The notes beneath the pieces were generated by a model. The model searched no databases. It was given only the letters and a program-made list of their open reading frames with translations, and had not been told where the DNA came from. From Ananas comosus (Eukaryota > Streptophyta > Magnoliopsida > Poales > Bromeliaceae), in NCBI RefSeq assembly GCF_001540865.1, contig NC_033641.1:6486170-6550169 (forward strand): a DNA stretch of 64,000 nt, in the 5' to 3' direction. Each line of letters opens with the position of its first letter. Positions within the stretch are counted from its first letter, which is position 1. The position numbers were made by a program, and so were the translations under genes. This document shows, in pieces, positions 47,045 through 57,689 of this stretch.

Positions 47045-48039
47045 ACACGGCGTCTGAATAGTCGGTTTATCTTCTCGAGACAGTTTCGATATACCCACCG
47101 GTGTCTCTTCGAGCGCTGAAGAGACGCTATAACGTACACGTTAGTGTTTGCTATCAGGTTTATAATTTATTAGGTCAGTCGAAGAGGCACCGGTGGGTTG
47201 GTGAGGTAACGATTCGTTTTGTTTAAATATCGGTTCTTCAGATGCATTCCCCATTACGAAGACAGTGGTGTTCGTGAAAGAAGTGAAGACGACAACGGCA
47301 TTCCCGGTAAGAGGAAGCGCAGCGCTTCCCCTCCGCAGCAGCGCTTCCCCTCCTACGAGGAACACCGTTTGTCGCCTTCGACTCGTTCACAAATATTGGC
47401 CTTGCTTTAACCTCCTCGCCTTTACGTAGAGAAGATTCGCACTATCTGAAGTGTTTTATTTGCTAGGAGCCCATTGGCCCTCCTCTTATACAGTTTCTTA
47501 ATTTCTTGCAGATTTTTATTCTTATCGTTGGATTCTAATATTTTTCTGTCTGTACTGTTTGTTTCATGGTAGAGCGGAGCTCCAAATTGCCCAAAGCAAA
47601 TGAAACATTCCAGATAGTGCAAATCAACCTTAACGCCTCGTTGCTGGATCGATCGTATCCTTCCGATCGAGCCTCCTCATCCTAGCAGTCTCCTTCGGTA
47701 GTCTCCTTTGGCCAATATCTATTTGCGTCGGCTATGTGATCGTGGATTTGCAGATAAACTTCGATGATTTCATAATCAATCTTATGAAGAGATTGTTATA
47801 GTTGATCTAATAGAAGGTTGCATTGTGATAAAATCGTGTAATCGGCTTTACAGATAATGTAATTCTTGTTTACAGATTAATGTACTCCTTACGAATTTGT
47901 TACACTATTTACAAGTTACTCTCTTTTAGCAAACATTGTTGCACTGTTTACTTCATATTATAATATTAATTTCAGACTTTTTTGCACTATTATGTTCATG
48001 TTATCACCTAGCCTGAGAAACTTTAATAAGAAATTGCAC

Positions 48040-48614
48040 TATTATCCTTGGCACGCGGAGGTATAGCGCCACGGCGGAGGCGGCAATAAAGAGGTGGTGT
48101 AGCCTCCTCCTACTCCACACCGCTATATTCGACGTCACCATATCCTTTCATTTGCACTATTAGCTTAAAATTATATTAAGAAATAAAATAAGTAAAATTT
48201 TGATTGTTATGGATTGGTTGCACTGGAACGAGGCTACGGATGCACTGTTATAGAAGGCGGTTGCACCATTTCTCCTTTCGTGCCTCCTTCACGTTGCACT
48301 ATTATAGGAAAACTCAATTGTAGGTTTGACTATATTAGCTCTTTTCGTAGCTCCTTTCGTAGCTCCTATAAAAGAACGCCCGATTGAGTTTCGTAGCTCC
48401 TTCGCGTTGCACTGTTTACTTCATATTATAATATTAATTTCAGACTTTTTTGCACTTTTATGTTCATGTTATCACCTAGCCTGGGAAACGTTAATAAGGA
48501 ATTCATCTCTGATTAATGGGTTTGTATTTTCTTTTCCTATTCTTCTTCTTACTCTTTGGGCTTCTAAAGTAAGTTAACTTTTACTTAGAAAATTTCGTAA
48601 AGTCTTAAAGCCGA

Positions 48615-48645
<31 letters not shown>

Positions 48646-49570
48646 ATAAAGAGGTCATGGAGCCTCCTCCCACTCCGCCCCGGTATTATTGACGGCCCCC
48701 ATGTCCTTTCATTTGCACTATTAGATTAACATTACATTATGAAATAAAATAAGCAAAATTTTGCTTGGTTTTGGAGAGGTAGGGATGCAAACGGGGCGGA
48801 TCCGGGGGCGGGAGAGTTCCCCCACCTCCCGCTCCATTTCTTATCGGGGCAGGGCGGGGCGGATTCGGGGCGGGTTACTTTTCATTTTATTTTTGGCTCC
48901 CACTTACCGCTCCATTCGGGGCGGATCGGGGCGGGAGCCGGATTTTTGACGGATCGNGGTTACTTTTCATTTTATTTTTGGCTCCCACTTACCGCTCCAT
49001 TCGGGGCGGATCGGGGCGGGAGCCGGATTTTTGACGGATCGGGGCGGATTGAAGGAAAAAAAGAGTCTCCCACCTCCCGCTCCATTTACTTGGCGGATCG
49101 GGGCGGATTCGGGGCGGGTTATATTTTTTTATATTTTTTTGTTCCCACTTACCACCCCATTCGGGGCGGATCGGGGCGGAGCTCCACCAACCCGGATCCA
49201 TTTGCATCCCTATGGAGAGGTTGCACTGGAACGAGACTACGGTTGCATGTTAGAAGGTTCGTTCCATCATTTCTCCTGCCGTAGAGCCTTCGCCTTGCAC
49301 TATTATCTCTGGCGCGCGGAGGTATAGCGCCACGGCGGCGGCGGCAATAAAGAGGTAGTGGAGCCTCCTCCTACTCCACACCGCTATATTCGACGTCACC
49401 ATGTCCTTTCATTTGCACTATTAGCTTAAGATTACATTAAGAAATAAAATAAGTAAAATTTTGACTGTTATGGATTGGTTGCACTGGAACGAGGCTACGA
49501 ATGCACTGTTATTATAGAGGGGGTTGCACCATTTCTCCTTTCGTAGCTCCTTCGCGTTGCACTATTATCC
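48040..49570. repeat. three tandem units of about 270 bp in the right MULE arm
   Basis: Each unit has GGAGGTATAGCGCCACGG or its remnant, a GGCGGCGG run, AATAAAGAGGT, CTCCTCC, TCCTTTCATTTGCACTATTA, AAATAAAATAAG, GGTTGCACTGGAACGAG and TTGCACCATTTCTCCT. The middle unit is split by the 48780-49212 insertion. 48340-48470 also repeats nearby sequence (47940-48020), so the array grew in steps. Confidence 0.75.
48780..49212. mobile_element. hAT-type GGGGCGG-rich MITE nested in the MULE
   Basis: Left end TAGGGATGCAAACGGGGCGG, right end inverse ATTTGCATCCCTA, flanked by an 8-bp duplication TGGAGAGG (48772-48779 and 49213-49220). The interior repeats CGGATCGGGGCGG. An 84-bp stretch (48873-48956) is printed again after a single N (48958-49041), probably an unmerged overlap, so the true length is nearer 350 bp. 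Confidence 0.85.
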
Positions 49571-49924
49571 CTGTTGCGGGGCGCGCAGTATTTCTCAATA
49601 GCTTTAGAAAATGTCTTAAAGTCTTAAAGCTGAACAGAAAACAGCGGGGCCGGTGAATAGCGGGGGCAGATATGATCCGGGTTCCGAGAAATGAGCGAGA
49701 TTGCGTAAGGCGGAAGCGGCGCATTTAATGCGCGCCTGACCGTACGGCAGGGTAGTAGGGTAGTATACGTATGTCAAGAAATATGCGGGAGGTTATTGTA
49801 TAGGAGGGGCATTTTGGTCAAGCGGCAGAAAAAGCGGATTGAATCTGCAAAAACGACAAAGGTGGCCCGGTTTTGTAAAAGCCCAAAATAAGTGAATTTT
49901 TTATGCAAATTGGCCCATTATTTT

Positions 49925-50267
49925 CTATTTATAATTACTTATTATTTTTTTTTATTTCATTTTATCTGCTCAAATGTTATTTTTCTTATTCTCGAAAACA
50001 ACCTAATTTTCATTCAAACGCAAAGTGATCTAATTCTCGCTTATACCTAAACTTCCATTTATCAAATGCAAAGTTGATTTAATTTTCACTTATACCTAAA
50101 CTTCCATCTATCCCTGCAATAGGCAGTTATTTCAGGGAAACCATAGAAAAACAAACCAAACATTTTCCCTTGGCAGCACTACTGTTCTCCCAGTCGTTAC
50201 CAGACAAACAGTCGGTTTTCTGCCAACTAAAACTTTGACACGCTGGGCGCGCCCTCCTTTCTTCACT

Positions 50268-50307
<40 letters not shown>

Positions 50308-50725
50308 AAAGCACAAACGTGCACGCCTCCCTGGCTGCTTCATTGACCGCAATCAAGTAGAGACAAAGAAAAAAAAAAAAAGAAACAACTTGCCAACTCT
50401 AGGCCATTTTAGGCCATCCAAGTGGAGTAACACTTCGTTTTTTTCGGTATTATAAACAATGCAATGTTGGCAAAACGTCAAGCATGTCGTGGATTTTGTC
50501 AAATCTCGGCAGATAAAACCCAAAACTGAAAAGCGAGACAAAAAAAAAAGATGCAGCACATCTAGCAAAGGTACCAGTTTAAACAACACAAAAAGTGCAA
50601 TTCAGACAAGAATACGGCAGCGTTCTCAAATCCCGACTATGAGGGACAACGAACAAGAAGGAATTCGAAAATCCTAAAGACCCAGAAACCACGACACAGC
50701 TTGTGCCGGTACACTAATCGAAACA
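49925..50725. other. spacer downstream of KCR1, with (CA)n
   Basis: AT-rich DNA, then a (CA)n tract at 50269-50305. 50355-50725 probably contains the 3' untranslated region of KCR1 on the minus strand. Nothing else was recognised. Confidence 0.6.
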
Positions 50726-53700
50726 TTACTGTGCTTTCTTTTGGGCATCTTTCTGCTGTCCCCTCTTGCGGATCTTGAGGCAGAAGCCGAGGCGCCAGTA
50801 ATCGATCGCAGACTCGGGAAGCAAGGAGAGCAGGCCCCAGATGAGGGAGTGCGGCCAGTAGGGAGTGCATCTTGGCTCGTAGCCAATCCACCGTACCGCG
50901 GCACGAGTGTAGGTATCAGCTGACGGGACGAAGAAGGAAGATTTCCTGATGGATGCCATCTTCGTAGCGACGTACAAGGGCACCTGTTGTGAATAAGTTA
51001 CAGGGAGGTCAAAGACTAGACTGCAACAGTTTAAAGAGGAGACTTGCCCTAGCGGATTAATTAGGTAGTAGTAAAAATAAAAAGTAAATTAAAATCTATA
51101 GATCTGCTATTCTTTTGTCGAGTCTGCTGCGCCAAAAGAGATGTCATTGGAGGTAGTAGTCACCAAGCAAATATGAAGACAAATGACAGAAGAAAAGAAA
51201 AGTAAATGGTGAAATTTGTCCCATGTGACCTAATTTTAGATGCCTAACCATAATTTCTTATCTATAAGATGTGGATACTTACGTATCCTTCAGAAATCTT
51301 TCCCTGCCAAAGTTAGAGAATTCTTTAACTTCAAGAATGTTTATCCAGTCATGCATCAGGTGATTTGAAATCATCCTAGCCAGAAGCTTTTCTTTCAGCA
51401 TTAGGTTAAAATTGATAGTTTATTTGATAATTTGCTCTATTTATACCTGGCAAAGATAGTCAATACCGTGGAATTATACAAGAGTGCATAAACCCATCTT
51501 TTCTTTTTCCGTTTATCATTTTTTTTTGAAACTTCCCTTTCTAGAAAATACCAAAATATCAACTAGATACACTATTAGTGGATATCTATTACAGCTTCCT
51601 ATGTGAATAGAGTCCAAAGCTATTATCCAACAAATTTAAAGTTTACATATTCTTGTTTCGAATCAGGTAATGTTTTGAGTACTTGAAGTGCTGCTCAATT
51701 ACGAAGTTGAAGATTTAGAGGCAACATAACAGGAAGTTCACCTAGTGACCTCCAAAGGCAAGCCTTTCTATTGTCATTGTAAGGCTTTTGCCTAGGTCAG
51801 GCAATCTGAAGGCATCATGTCATAACCTAGTAAAAGTAACTTTTCTCTGTGTTTCCAAGGAATCAAAATTAACTTTTTAGTTAACTTATCTTAAATGTAA
51901 AGAGCAGTGAAAAATAAGCTAAAAGTGTTTTAGACACTATCAAACCATTAAAGACCACATTGCCTTCCACTTCGAATACGATATAGAAATGAGCAACGAA
52001 AACAAAACATGCTTCCCAATCGTAATAGTAATAAGTCTTCTCCTGACGGACAGAACCTTTTAGAACTAAAGTATGGAAAGTTTCAAATCAAAACGTTCGT
52101 TAAGGCCTGTAAGGATGGACAAATACATTATTCAACATATCTCCCTTGTTTACTCAAGAGGCATGTGGTAATTTATTGGTACGAGCAGGAAAAGATGTCT
52201 ACAACCGCATATCATAAATCTGCACTAAATTATTTTCCCAACAATAAAATAACCTTATCAGTTTAAATACACCATCTCGAGAAGTCATGATTATTTCGCC
52301 CTTATAAATTAAATCAAACCATTAGGTTGAAATCACTAAAAAAAAAAAAAAGCTCCATGGCACAAAAGTTATTAGCAGATAACTTGCTCCCAGATCCAGA
52401 TAGGCTCTAAATTAAAAAAAAAGAACTCCATATGATCCAATGTCAGCTATGTGAAGGTTTAAGTATAAGAATACTATTCTAACTTTAGCTCTTCTTAGAT
52501 GTTATAAAACCCACAACAACACCACACAACGATTCTTCATAAAACATATCTAAAACTAAGTACGATTGTTTTTTCACAATAGATAGGAATAATAACTAAC
52601 TATATAGTGATTCAGCGAAAGGAAGGATTCCTAAAGAACTAAACAAGGATATCCACATCAAAGATATTACATAGCAATATATTACTGCAAGCAAGCAAGA
52701 ATCGGCATATTATCTTGTAAGGGCATTTTTCAGGGCTAAATCAAAAGACTGAAAGAGCAACAAGCATAGCAAAGAAGTTTACTTGAAGATGAATTTGAGT
52801 GCGTGAAGTGGAATAACAAAGCAATACCTGACATTGCACATCAATCCCCTTGCCCTTGTATTCAACATAAAGGCATCTTGAGAACTGGTCAATGTACCTG
52901 ACATGTTCACAGTAAATAAATAAACAAATAAATCCCTCATAACACACTTTTCTGTACTATTTCTCATCAAATAGGAATCTAGGCCTCCAGAAAATACAAA
53001 ACGACGGAGGGAATGGACATCCGGCAAAATTGCATGAAGTACATCTTGCTGTTCACAGATCACAGAGGAAGAGAAAGGAGAATTTGAGTAGAGAATTGGT
53101 TTTCAATTTATCCTCTGTTTCCATCTTGTTAATGGTTGGTTAATACTCTAATAAAAATTGTGGGCCAAAGCGAAAACATATTTTGAAAACATATGTCTCA
53201 ATCAAGAGTCTTAAGAGCAAGAAAATTCACGACCTACCCAATTCATCTGAAGAGTACTATCTGAAGAGTACTAAGAGATCCACAAATCCGCGTAAATCCA
53301 TAAATCTAAACTCAGAACAAACACACGCTTGCTTGCTCTTGCTCTACCCGTGAATTTATGGTTAAGAGAAAGAAAATTCTCGGATCGTTCTTCTTCGTAA
53401 GTCAAACAACGATCGAACGAACGAACGAACGAACGAACGAACGAACGATCGATTAAACCTAAAAGGCGGGCTATGCAATTCGATCAAATCTACGTCACTT
53501 TTGTTTGTTTGTTTGTTTGTTTGTTTGTGCGCATTCAATGGGTGAGGGNGGAGGGGAGAAAAGGATGATGATTACGCTTTGGTGGCGGCGTAGACGGCGT
53601 AGAGGGGATCGGAGGGGATGACGATGGCGGCGCCGGATCCGATGTTGACGATGGCGCCGCGCTTGCGTTGGAGCATGGCGGGGAGGAGGGCGCGGGTGAC

Positions 53701-54243
53701 GCGGGTGACGGCGTCGACGTTGACGTTGATGAGGGTGCGGAGGAGGTGGTCGTCGACCTCGTGGAAGTAGCGGGCGTAGGGGTAGGACACGCCGGCGCTG
53801 TTCACGAGCAGGCCGACGTCGAGGCCGGCGACGGCGCGCTCCAGCCGGCGGACGCCCTCGTCGGCGAGATCGGGCGCGGCGAAGTCGGCCACGACCTCCA
53901 CCACCTCGACCTTCGGGCTGCGGGAGCGGACGGCGGCGGCGACGTCGCGGAGCTTGTCCGGGTTGCGGCCGACGAGGACGAGGCTGAGGCCGCCGGCGGC
54001 GAGGCGGAAGGCGAAGGCGCGCCCGATGCCGTCGGAGGCGCCCGTGACGACGGCCCACGCGCCGTAGCGCCGGCGGAGGGGCTTCGCCGGCCGGAGGAAG
54101 CAGACGTACACCCACCGCGCCACGACGAAGCCCACGCGCAGCAGCGTCAGCAGCCCCACGGCCGCCAGGCCCACCGCCCACGCCGGCTGCGACCGCAGCA
54201 CCTCCAGGTGCGGGCACGACGATGACGACGACGACGACGCCAT
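50726..54243 (-). CDS. KCR1: very-long-chain 3-oxoacyl-CoA reductase (KCR1/GL8 type)
   Basis: Exons on the minus strand: 54243-53576, 52897-52828 and 50983-50726. GT-AG joins in phase give 331 residues, close to the 318-326 usual for plant KCRs. It catalyses the NADPH-dependent reduction of 3-ketoacyl-CoA, the second step of each round of very-long-chain fatty acid elongation in the ER, needed for wax, cutin-linked and sphingolipid chains. Visible: an N-terminal hydrophobic segment (about 22-50), the cofactor loop TGASDGIG (67-74), NSAG (148-151), Ser203 in NIGSGAA, and the YAATK motif with Tyr218 and Lys222. Exon 2 gives YIDQFSRCLYVEYKGKGIDV; exon 3 starts VPLYVATKMAS and ends in KKAQ, a KKXX-type ER retrieval signal. 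The ATG used follows a (CT)n leader; an upstream in-frame ATG would add a low-complexity Arg/Glu stretch and is less likely. Confidence 0.95.
50984..52827 (-). other. intron 2 of KCR1
   Basis: 1.8 kb, AT-rich, with no recognised element or additional coding exon. Confidence 0.75.
52898..53575 (-). other. intron 1 of KCR1, with two tetranucleotide repeats
   Basis: Contains (ACGA)n at 53411-53447 and (TTTG)n at 53500-53527, both close to the exon 1 donor. A single N lies at 53550. Confidence 0.8.
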
Positions 54244-54250
54244 TCTCTTC

Positions 54251-54281
<31 letters not shown>

Positions 54282-54872
54282 CCGCCCCTCGCCCTCGCAA
54301 ATGCAACCCGTTTCTCCTCTCTCGGAATGGAACCTTCGAGAAAGAAGCTTCTCAACTCCCTNGAAATTAGGCTCGTTCGAGCTCGGCTCGAATTAATTTC
54401 AATTCAAGCTTGAGCTTAAATTTAAGCTCGAAATTAATTTCAAGTCGAATTTAAGCCGAGGTAAGCTCGCTCGAGCACGGCTCGTTTCCACCCCTAATTG
54501 CCACCTCTAGTATTCATCGACATCCTTACCAGTCACCCCCCACGCATAATTCTATTTTTGAAATTTAGAGGGACTTGTATGAAATTATAACTTTTTTGGA
54601 GGGTACGAAAGAAATTAACACTTCACCCTTGAAGCACCGACAACTTCGGTGAAGCGCGTCGGAGAAAGAAGTGTTTAATTAACCAAAAAGTAATTAACAA
54701 CAACTAATTAAACAAAAATATTAATAATTATAATAATTAATAATTAATAACTCGGTGGTTGTGAAAGCGATGTCTCCTCTTCTTCTTCTTCCTCGCTCTC
54801 TCTCTCTCCTCAACGAGGAGAGAGAGAGAGAGAGAGACAGAGAGGAGAGGAGAGTAGAACCGGATCTCAAAG
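54244..54872. promoter_or_regulatory. divergent intergenic region between KCR1 and the next gene
   Basis: 630 bp separate the two start codons. Both leaders are CT/GA-rich on their own sense strands (54250-54285 for KCR1, 54783-54855 for the other). A GAGCTCG-rich hAT-type piece fills 54363-54496, so part of the original shared promoter has been displaced. No TATA box was assigned. Confidence 0.5.
54363..54496. mobile_element. partial GAGCTCG-rich hAT-type element
   Basis: Starts right after a single N (54362) and ends GGCTCGTTTCCACCCCTA, the same terminus as at 14923. The other end is missing, presumably lost at the contig junction, so no target duplication can be read. Confidence 0.7.
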
Positions 54873-54942
54873 ATGGGTCTTCGCCTCGCCCTCCTCTACT
54901 TCGTTCTCTTCGTGTTCCTCCTCGGATTCGCCGAATCTGATG
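54873..54942 (+). CDS. first exon of a secreted or membrane protein gene (partial)
   Basis: The ATG at 54873 follows a GA-rich leader. The exon encodes MGLRLALLYFVLFVFLLGFA then ESD, a clear cleavable signal peptide, and ends in G before GTAAAT, a good donor (phase 1). No matching downstream exon was recognised in the remaining 9 kb, which is mostly repeats; either the gene has a long first intron reaching beyond the window, or it has been cut off by insertions. The product cannot be named from a signal peptide. Confidence 0.5.
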
Positions 54943-55861
54943 GTAAATCTCTCGCTCGATCTCCACCCTGTTTTTTCTTCTTTTTTTTTTTTGTTGGGAT
55001 TCATTGTGTGATCGGAACCAAATGGGGGAGAAATGTCTCTTTTAGATTCGCAAATGGTGTGGTGTTTTGTCCAGGATCAAATGGAGGAATGGGTCTCTAT
55101 AAAAGTTTAAATTTATTTTCATTTTCCACACTAGTTTCTCTTCTTTTTTTCTTTTCTTTTTTTTGCATTTTTTATGTAATTAGAACCAAATGGAGAAATG
55201 AGAGTCTCTTTTAGTTCTGTTAAAAAGTTCTTCTTTTTAAAAGATGATTTATTTTATTTATTTAACATTTTTTTTTTATGCATGAATGCTTTATTTGACA
55301 TGTTTTTCTTAATTTACTAAAAGAGTTCGTAGTATTTAGCAAATGAGAAGTTTGGTCAGATATCTAAGATTACATATAAACATATTCAATTTTAAATTAT
55401 ATTTTCATAATAAAATAAATCATCTTTTATGTGAAATATATTGTTCTATTAAATTATAAATGCTAATGTCTTTTCAAAAATTAAAATTAAATCCCTTCCT
55501 TTCAATCATATAAGAAAGTTACCGTGTCCAATAAGTTATCATTAAATAATTAATTTTGATAGTCAAAGTGTAGTGTCCCATCTCGGTTTTCATTTTCGGT
55601 CATATATTTTCTTATATTTGTTTCTTAGCTTTCTTCTATTTAATTNAAGTGTAGTGTCCCATCTCGGTTTTCATTTTCGGTCATATATTTTCTTATATTT
55701 GTTTCTTAGCTTTCTTCTATTTAATTCATTTAGCTAGAACGAAAATTATAATCTATCTATCCAACTACATTAAAGGAAGATTTGGGGACTAAAGAGTGAC
55801 GCGTGTCTCCCCCAAACCCTTCTTTACTCTCTCCATATATATATATATATATATATATATG
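54943..55861. other. putative intron or AT-rich spacer with contig overlap
   Basis: T-rich, with an internal diverged repeat (54975-55065 and 55135-55210, sharing ACCAAATGG and GAAATG). 55566-55645 is repeated exactly at 55647-55726 with N at 55646, an unmerged overlap. Ends in (TA)n. Confidence 0.55.
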
Positions 55862-56393
55862 CGGCTAGGATTCTTATGGAAGCACGGAGGGCTTCGTGCT
55901 TCCACTTTATTTTCGATGTTCGGACTTTCGAATCGACGATCGGCTCCGTTAGACTTGATCTAGAATATTTGAAGTATCTAGAAAATAAATTTTGTGATTT
56001 TTCGATATTATTTGCCTAGTGATCGAAGTGGCTCAAAATCAACGGCTGAAAATAAAAATCTTACAAAATATGATGATATGACATTAAAATTTTAGATCAA
56101 AGTTATTGATGTTGTTTTATATGGTATAAAAAATTTTCTATCAAAATTTCATGTGATTTGGATATGTCTACACCGTTAAACTTGCAACCGGCTCACCATG
56201 GCCGTTAAAATTATTGATTTTGAGCCCTTTCGATCACTTAGCAAATGATATCGAAAAATCGGCAAATTTAGTTTACTAGGGTACTTCAAGATATCTCTAG
56301 TCACTCAAACGGAGCCTGATCGTCGATTCGAAAGTCTAGACATCGAAAACGATTAAAAAACGGGACCTTCGTCTTCCATACAATATATGCGGA
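55862..56393. mobile_element. foldback element with inverted arms of about 180 bp
   Basis: The left arm (GGAAGCACGGAGGGCTTCG..., CTTTCGAATCGACGATCGGC, GTGATCGAAGTGGCTCAAAA) returns inverted in the right arm (56190-56393). Non-coding; bounded by (TA)n on both sides. Confidence 0.75.
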
Positions 56394-56777
56394 CAATGTA
56401 TATATATATATAATATAGTAACGTATATAGTATAGTTATATAAGTATATATATATATATAGTATAATATAATTGGAGCTCCTATGCTTTTTAAAGTACCA
56501 GGGGAAGTATTAGTGCTGTGAGTTTTTACCTTTAGATTAAAAAATATGTGGTATAGGATGATGGTGGCCCCTAGGTGTTGAGTGGTGTTCTGTGAATAGT
56601 ATAATCTAACGGGTGTAAGAATGATCAACAGTGCTGATCTTAAACGGTTAAACCTTCAAGCACAGAAGTGTTGGTGCTTTTACAAGCACATAGCCAGACT
56701 CTCTCTCTCTCTCATTCTCCCATTGGGAGAATTCTCTCCCTCGGTCACTACTACCTTATTCTAATATATTATATATA

Positions 56778-56813
<36 letters not shown>

Positions 56814-57112
56814 GAAGAGATATTATTAGAGAAGAAGAGAGAGAGGGGAGAGCAGTCCGGCCTATATATAGTTCGATAATAGCAAAGCCGTTTGGACTTT
56901 GAGTTTCTACTATAATCTACTCCTTCGATATTTCACCCGTTAGATTATACTATTAAACCAACCATCCACCAACCTAGGGACACGATACAATTGTAACTAG
57001 CGGACGACTATTATCCTAACCGACTACTATTTATCAACGGCGAAAACTCAATAGTACGAGGGCTTGGTACTATTGATAGTATAGTAGCATAATTCTATTA
57101 TATATATATTGA
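56394..57112. mobile_element. (TA)n/(GA)n tracts with two MITEs
   Basis: 56466-56700 starts ATTGGAGCTCCTATGC and ends AAGCACATAGCCAGACT (related to 60190-60410). 56848-57104 starts GTCCGGCCTATATATAG and ends GATAGTATAGTAGCATAATT (related to 5476-6821). Microsatellites lie at 56698-56712, 56783-56810 and elsewhere. Confidence 0.6.
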
Positions 57113-57655
57113 GTAGGCTACTATATACTCATTGATTATTGAAGCTTCGTACTCATAAGTTGTTTTGATGATGGAACTTCCGAATCGACGACACTCCGTA
57201 ATATAATCTAGAGTATTATGAAACTTCTTAGAAAATAAATTTCATAAATTTTCGAATATCGATAATAAAAGTCATCAAGCGGAGAATAAAATGTAGCGGT
57301 AAAATGCAACGACCGTCCTAAAAATGGATTATAGATCCTTCAATTTAAGATATCGCGAACTTATTGATCTTTATCGTAGATAGTGAATGGAATTTCTAAC
57401 AAAAATTCAACAAATTCCGATTCTTTACAACCGTTAAACTAGCAAGAATCTTCATACGCCGTTAAAATTGTTCAATTTTGGTGACTTGATCGTAAGGCTA
57501 ATGATGTCAAAAAATTCTAAAATTTGATTTTCTAGAAGTTTAAATGCTGTAGATAACGTTAACCGGTGATGGATCGTCGATTGTCGGAAGCTCTCATTAT
57601 CGAAAACGTTATGTACTGGATGGGCGCATTGTACCGAAATATTGATAAGTAGCCG
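57113..57655. mobile_element. foldback element
   Basis: Left arm GGAACTTCCGAATCGACGA... returns inverted near 57560-57600, with CATTTATTCTC-like central DNA. Same general plan as 55862-56393 but a diverged family. Bounded by (TA)n. Confidence 0.6.
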
Positions 57656-57689
57656 GACTCTATATATATATTACTAGAGAGAGAGAGAG

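Larger units (their letters stand above)
34114..49915 (+). mobile_element. 15.8-kb Mutator-like element with Ulp1 protease and MURA transposase
   Basis: The ends are inverted copies beginning GGCCAATTTGCATAAAAAAT, and a perfect 9-bp duplication, CATTATTTT, flanks them (34105-34113 and 49916-49924). The inverted repeats go on, with indels, for about 2.7 kb on each side. Inside, on the plus strand, are a Ulp1-like cysteine protease gene (38882-42614) and a MURA-type transposase gene (43621-46792). Plant MULEs carrying Ulp1-like genes are known (for example the Kaonashi group of Arabidopsis). Stops in both genes suggest that this copy cannot move by itself, though it could be moved by a sister copy. 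The outermost few hundred bases match closely, so the insertion need not be old. Confidence 0.95.
47045..49915. repeat. right extended terminal inverted repeat of the MULE
   Basis: Inverted counterpart of 34114-36800. It is longer because it carries a local tandem array (48040-49570) and a nested hAT element (48780-49212). A foldback with arms 47434-47463 and 47596-47625 is the equivalent of 35691-35908. Confidence 0.85.

Noticed and set aside
53668..54225. 185-codon plus-strand frame
   Set aside because: Antisense shadow of KCR1 exon 1, a common effect of high GC at third positions.
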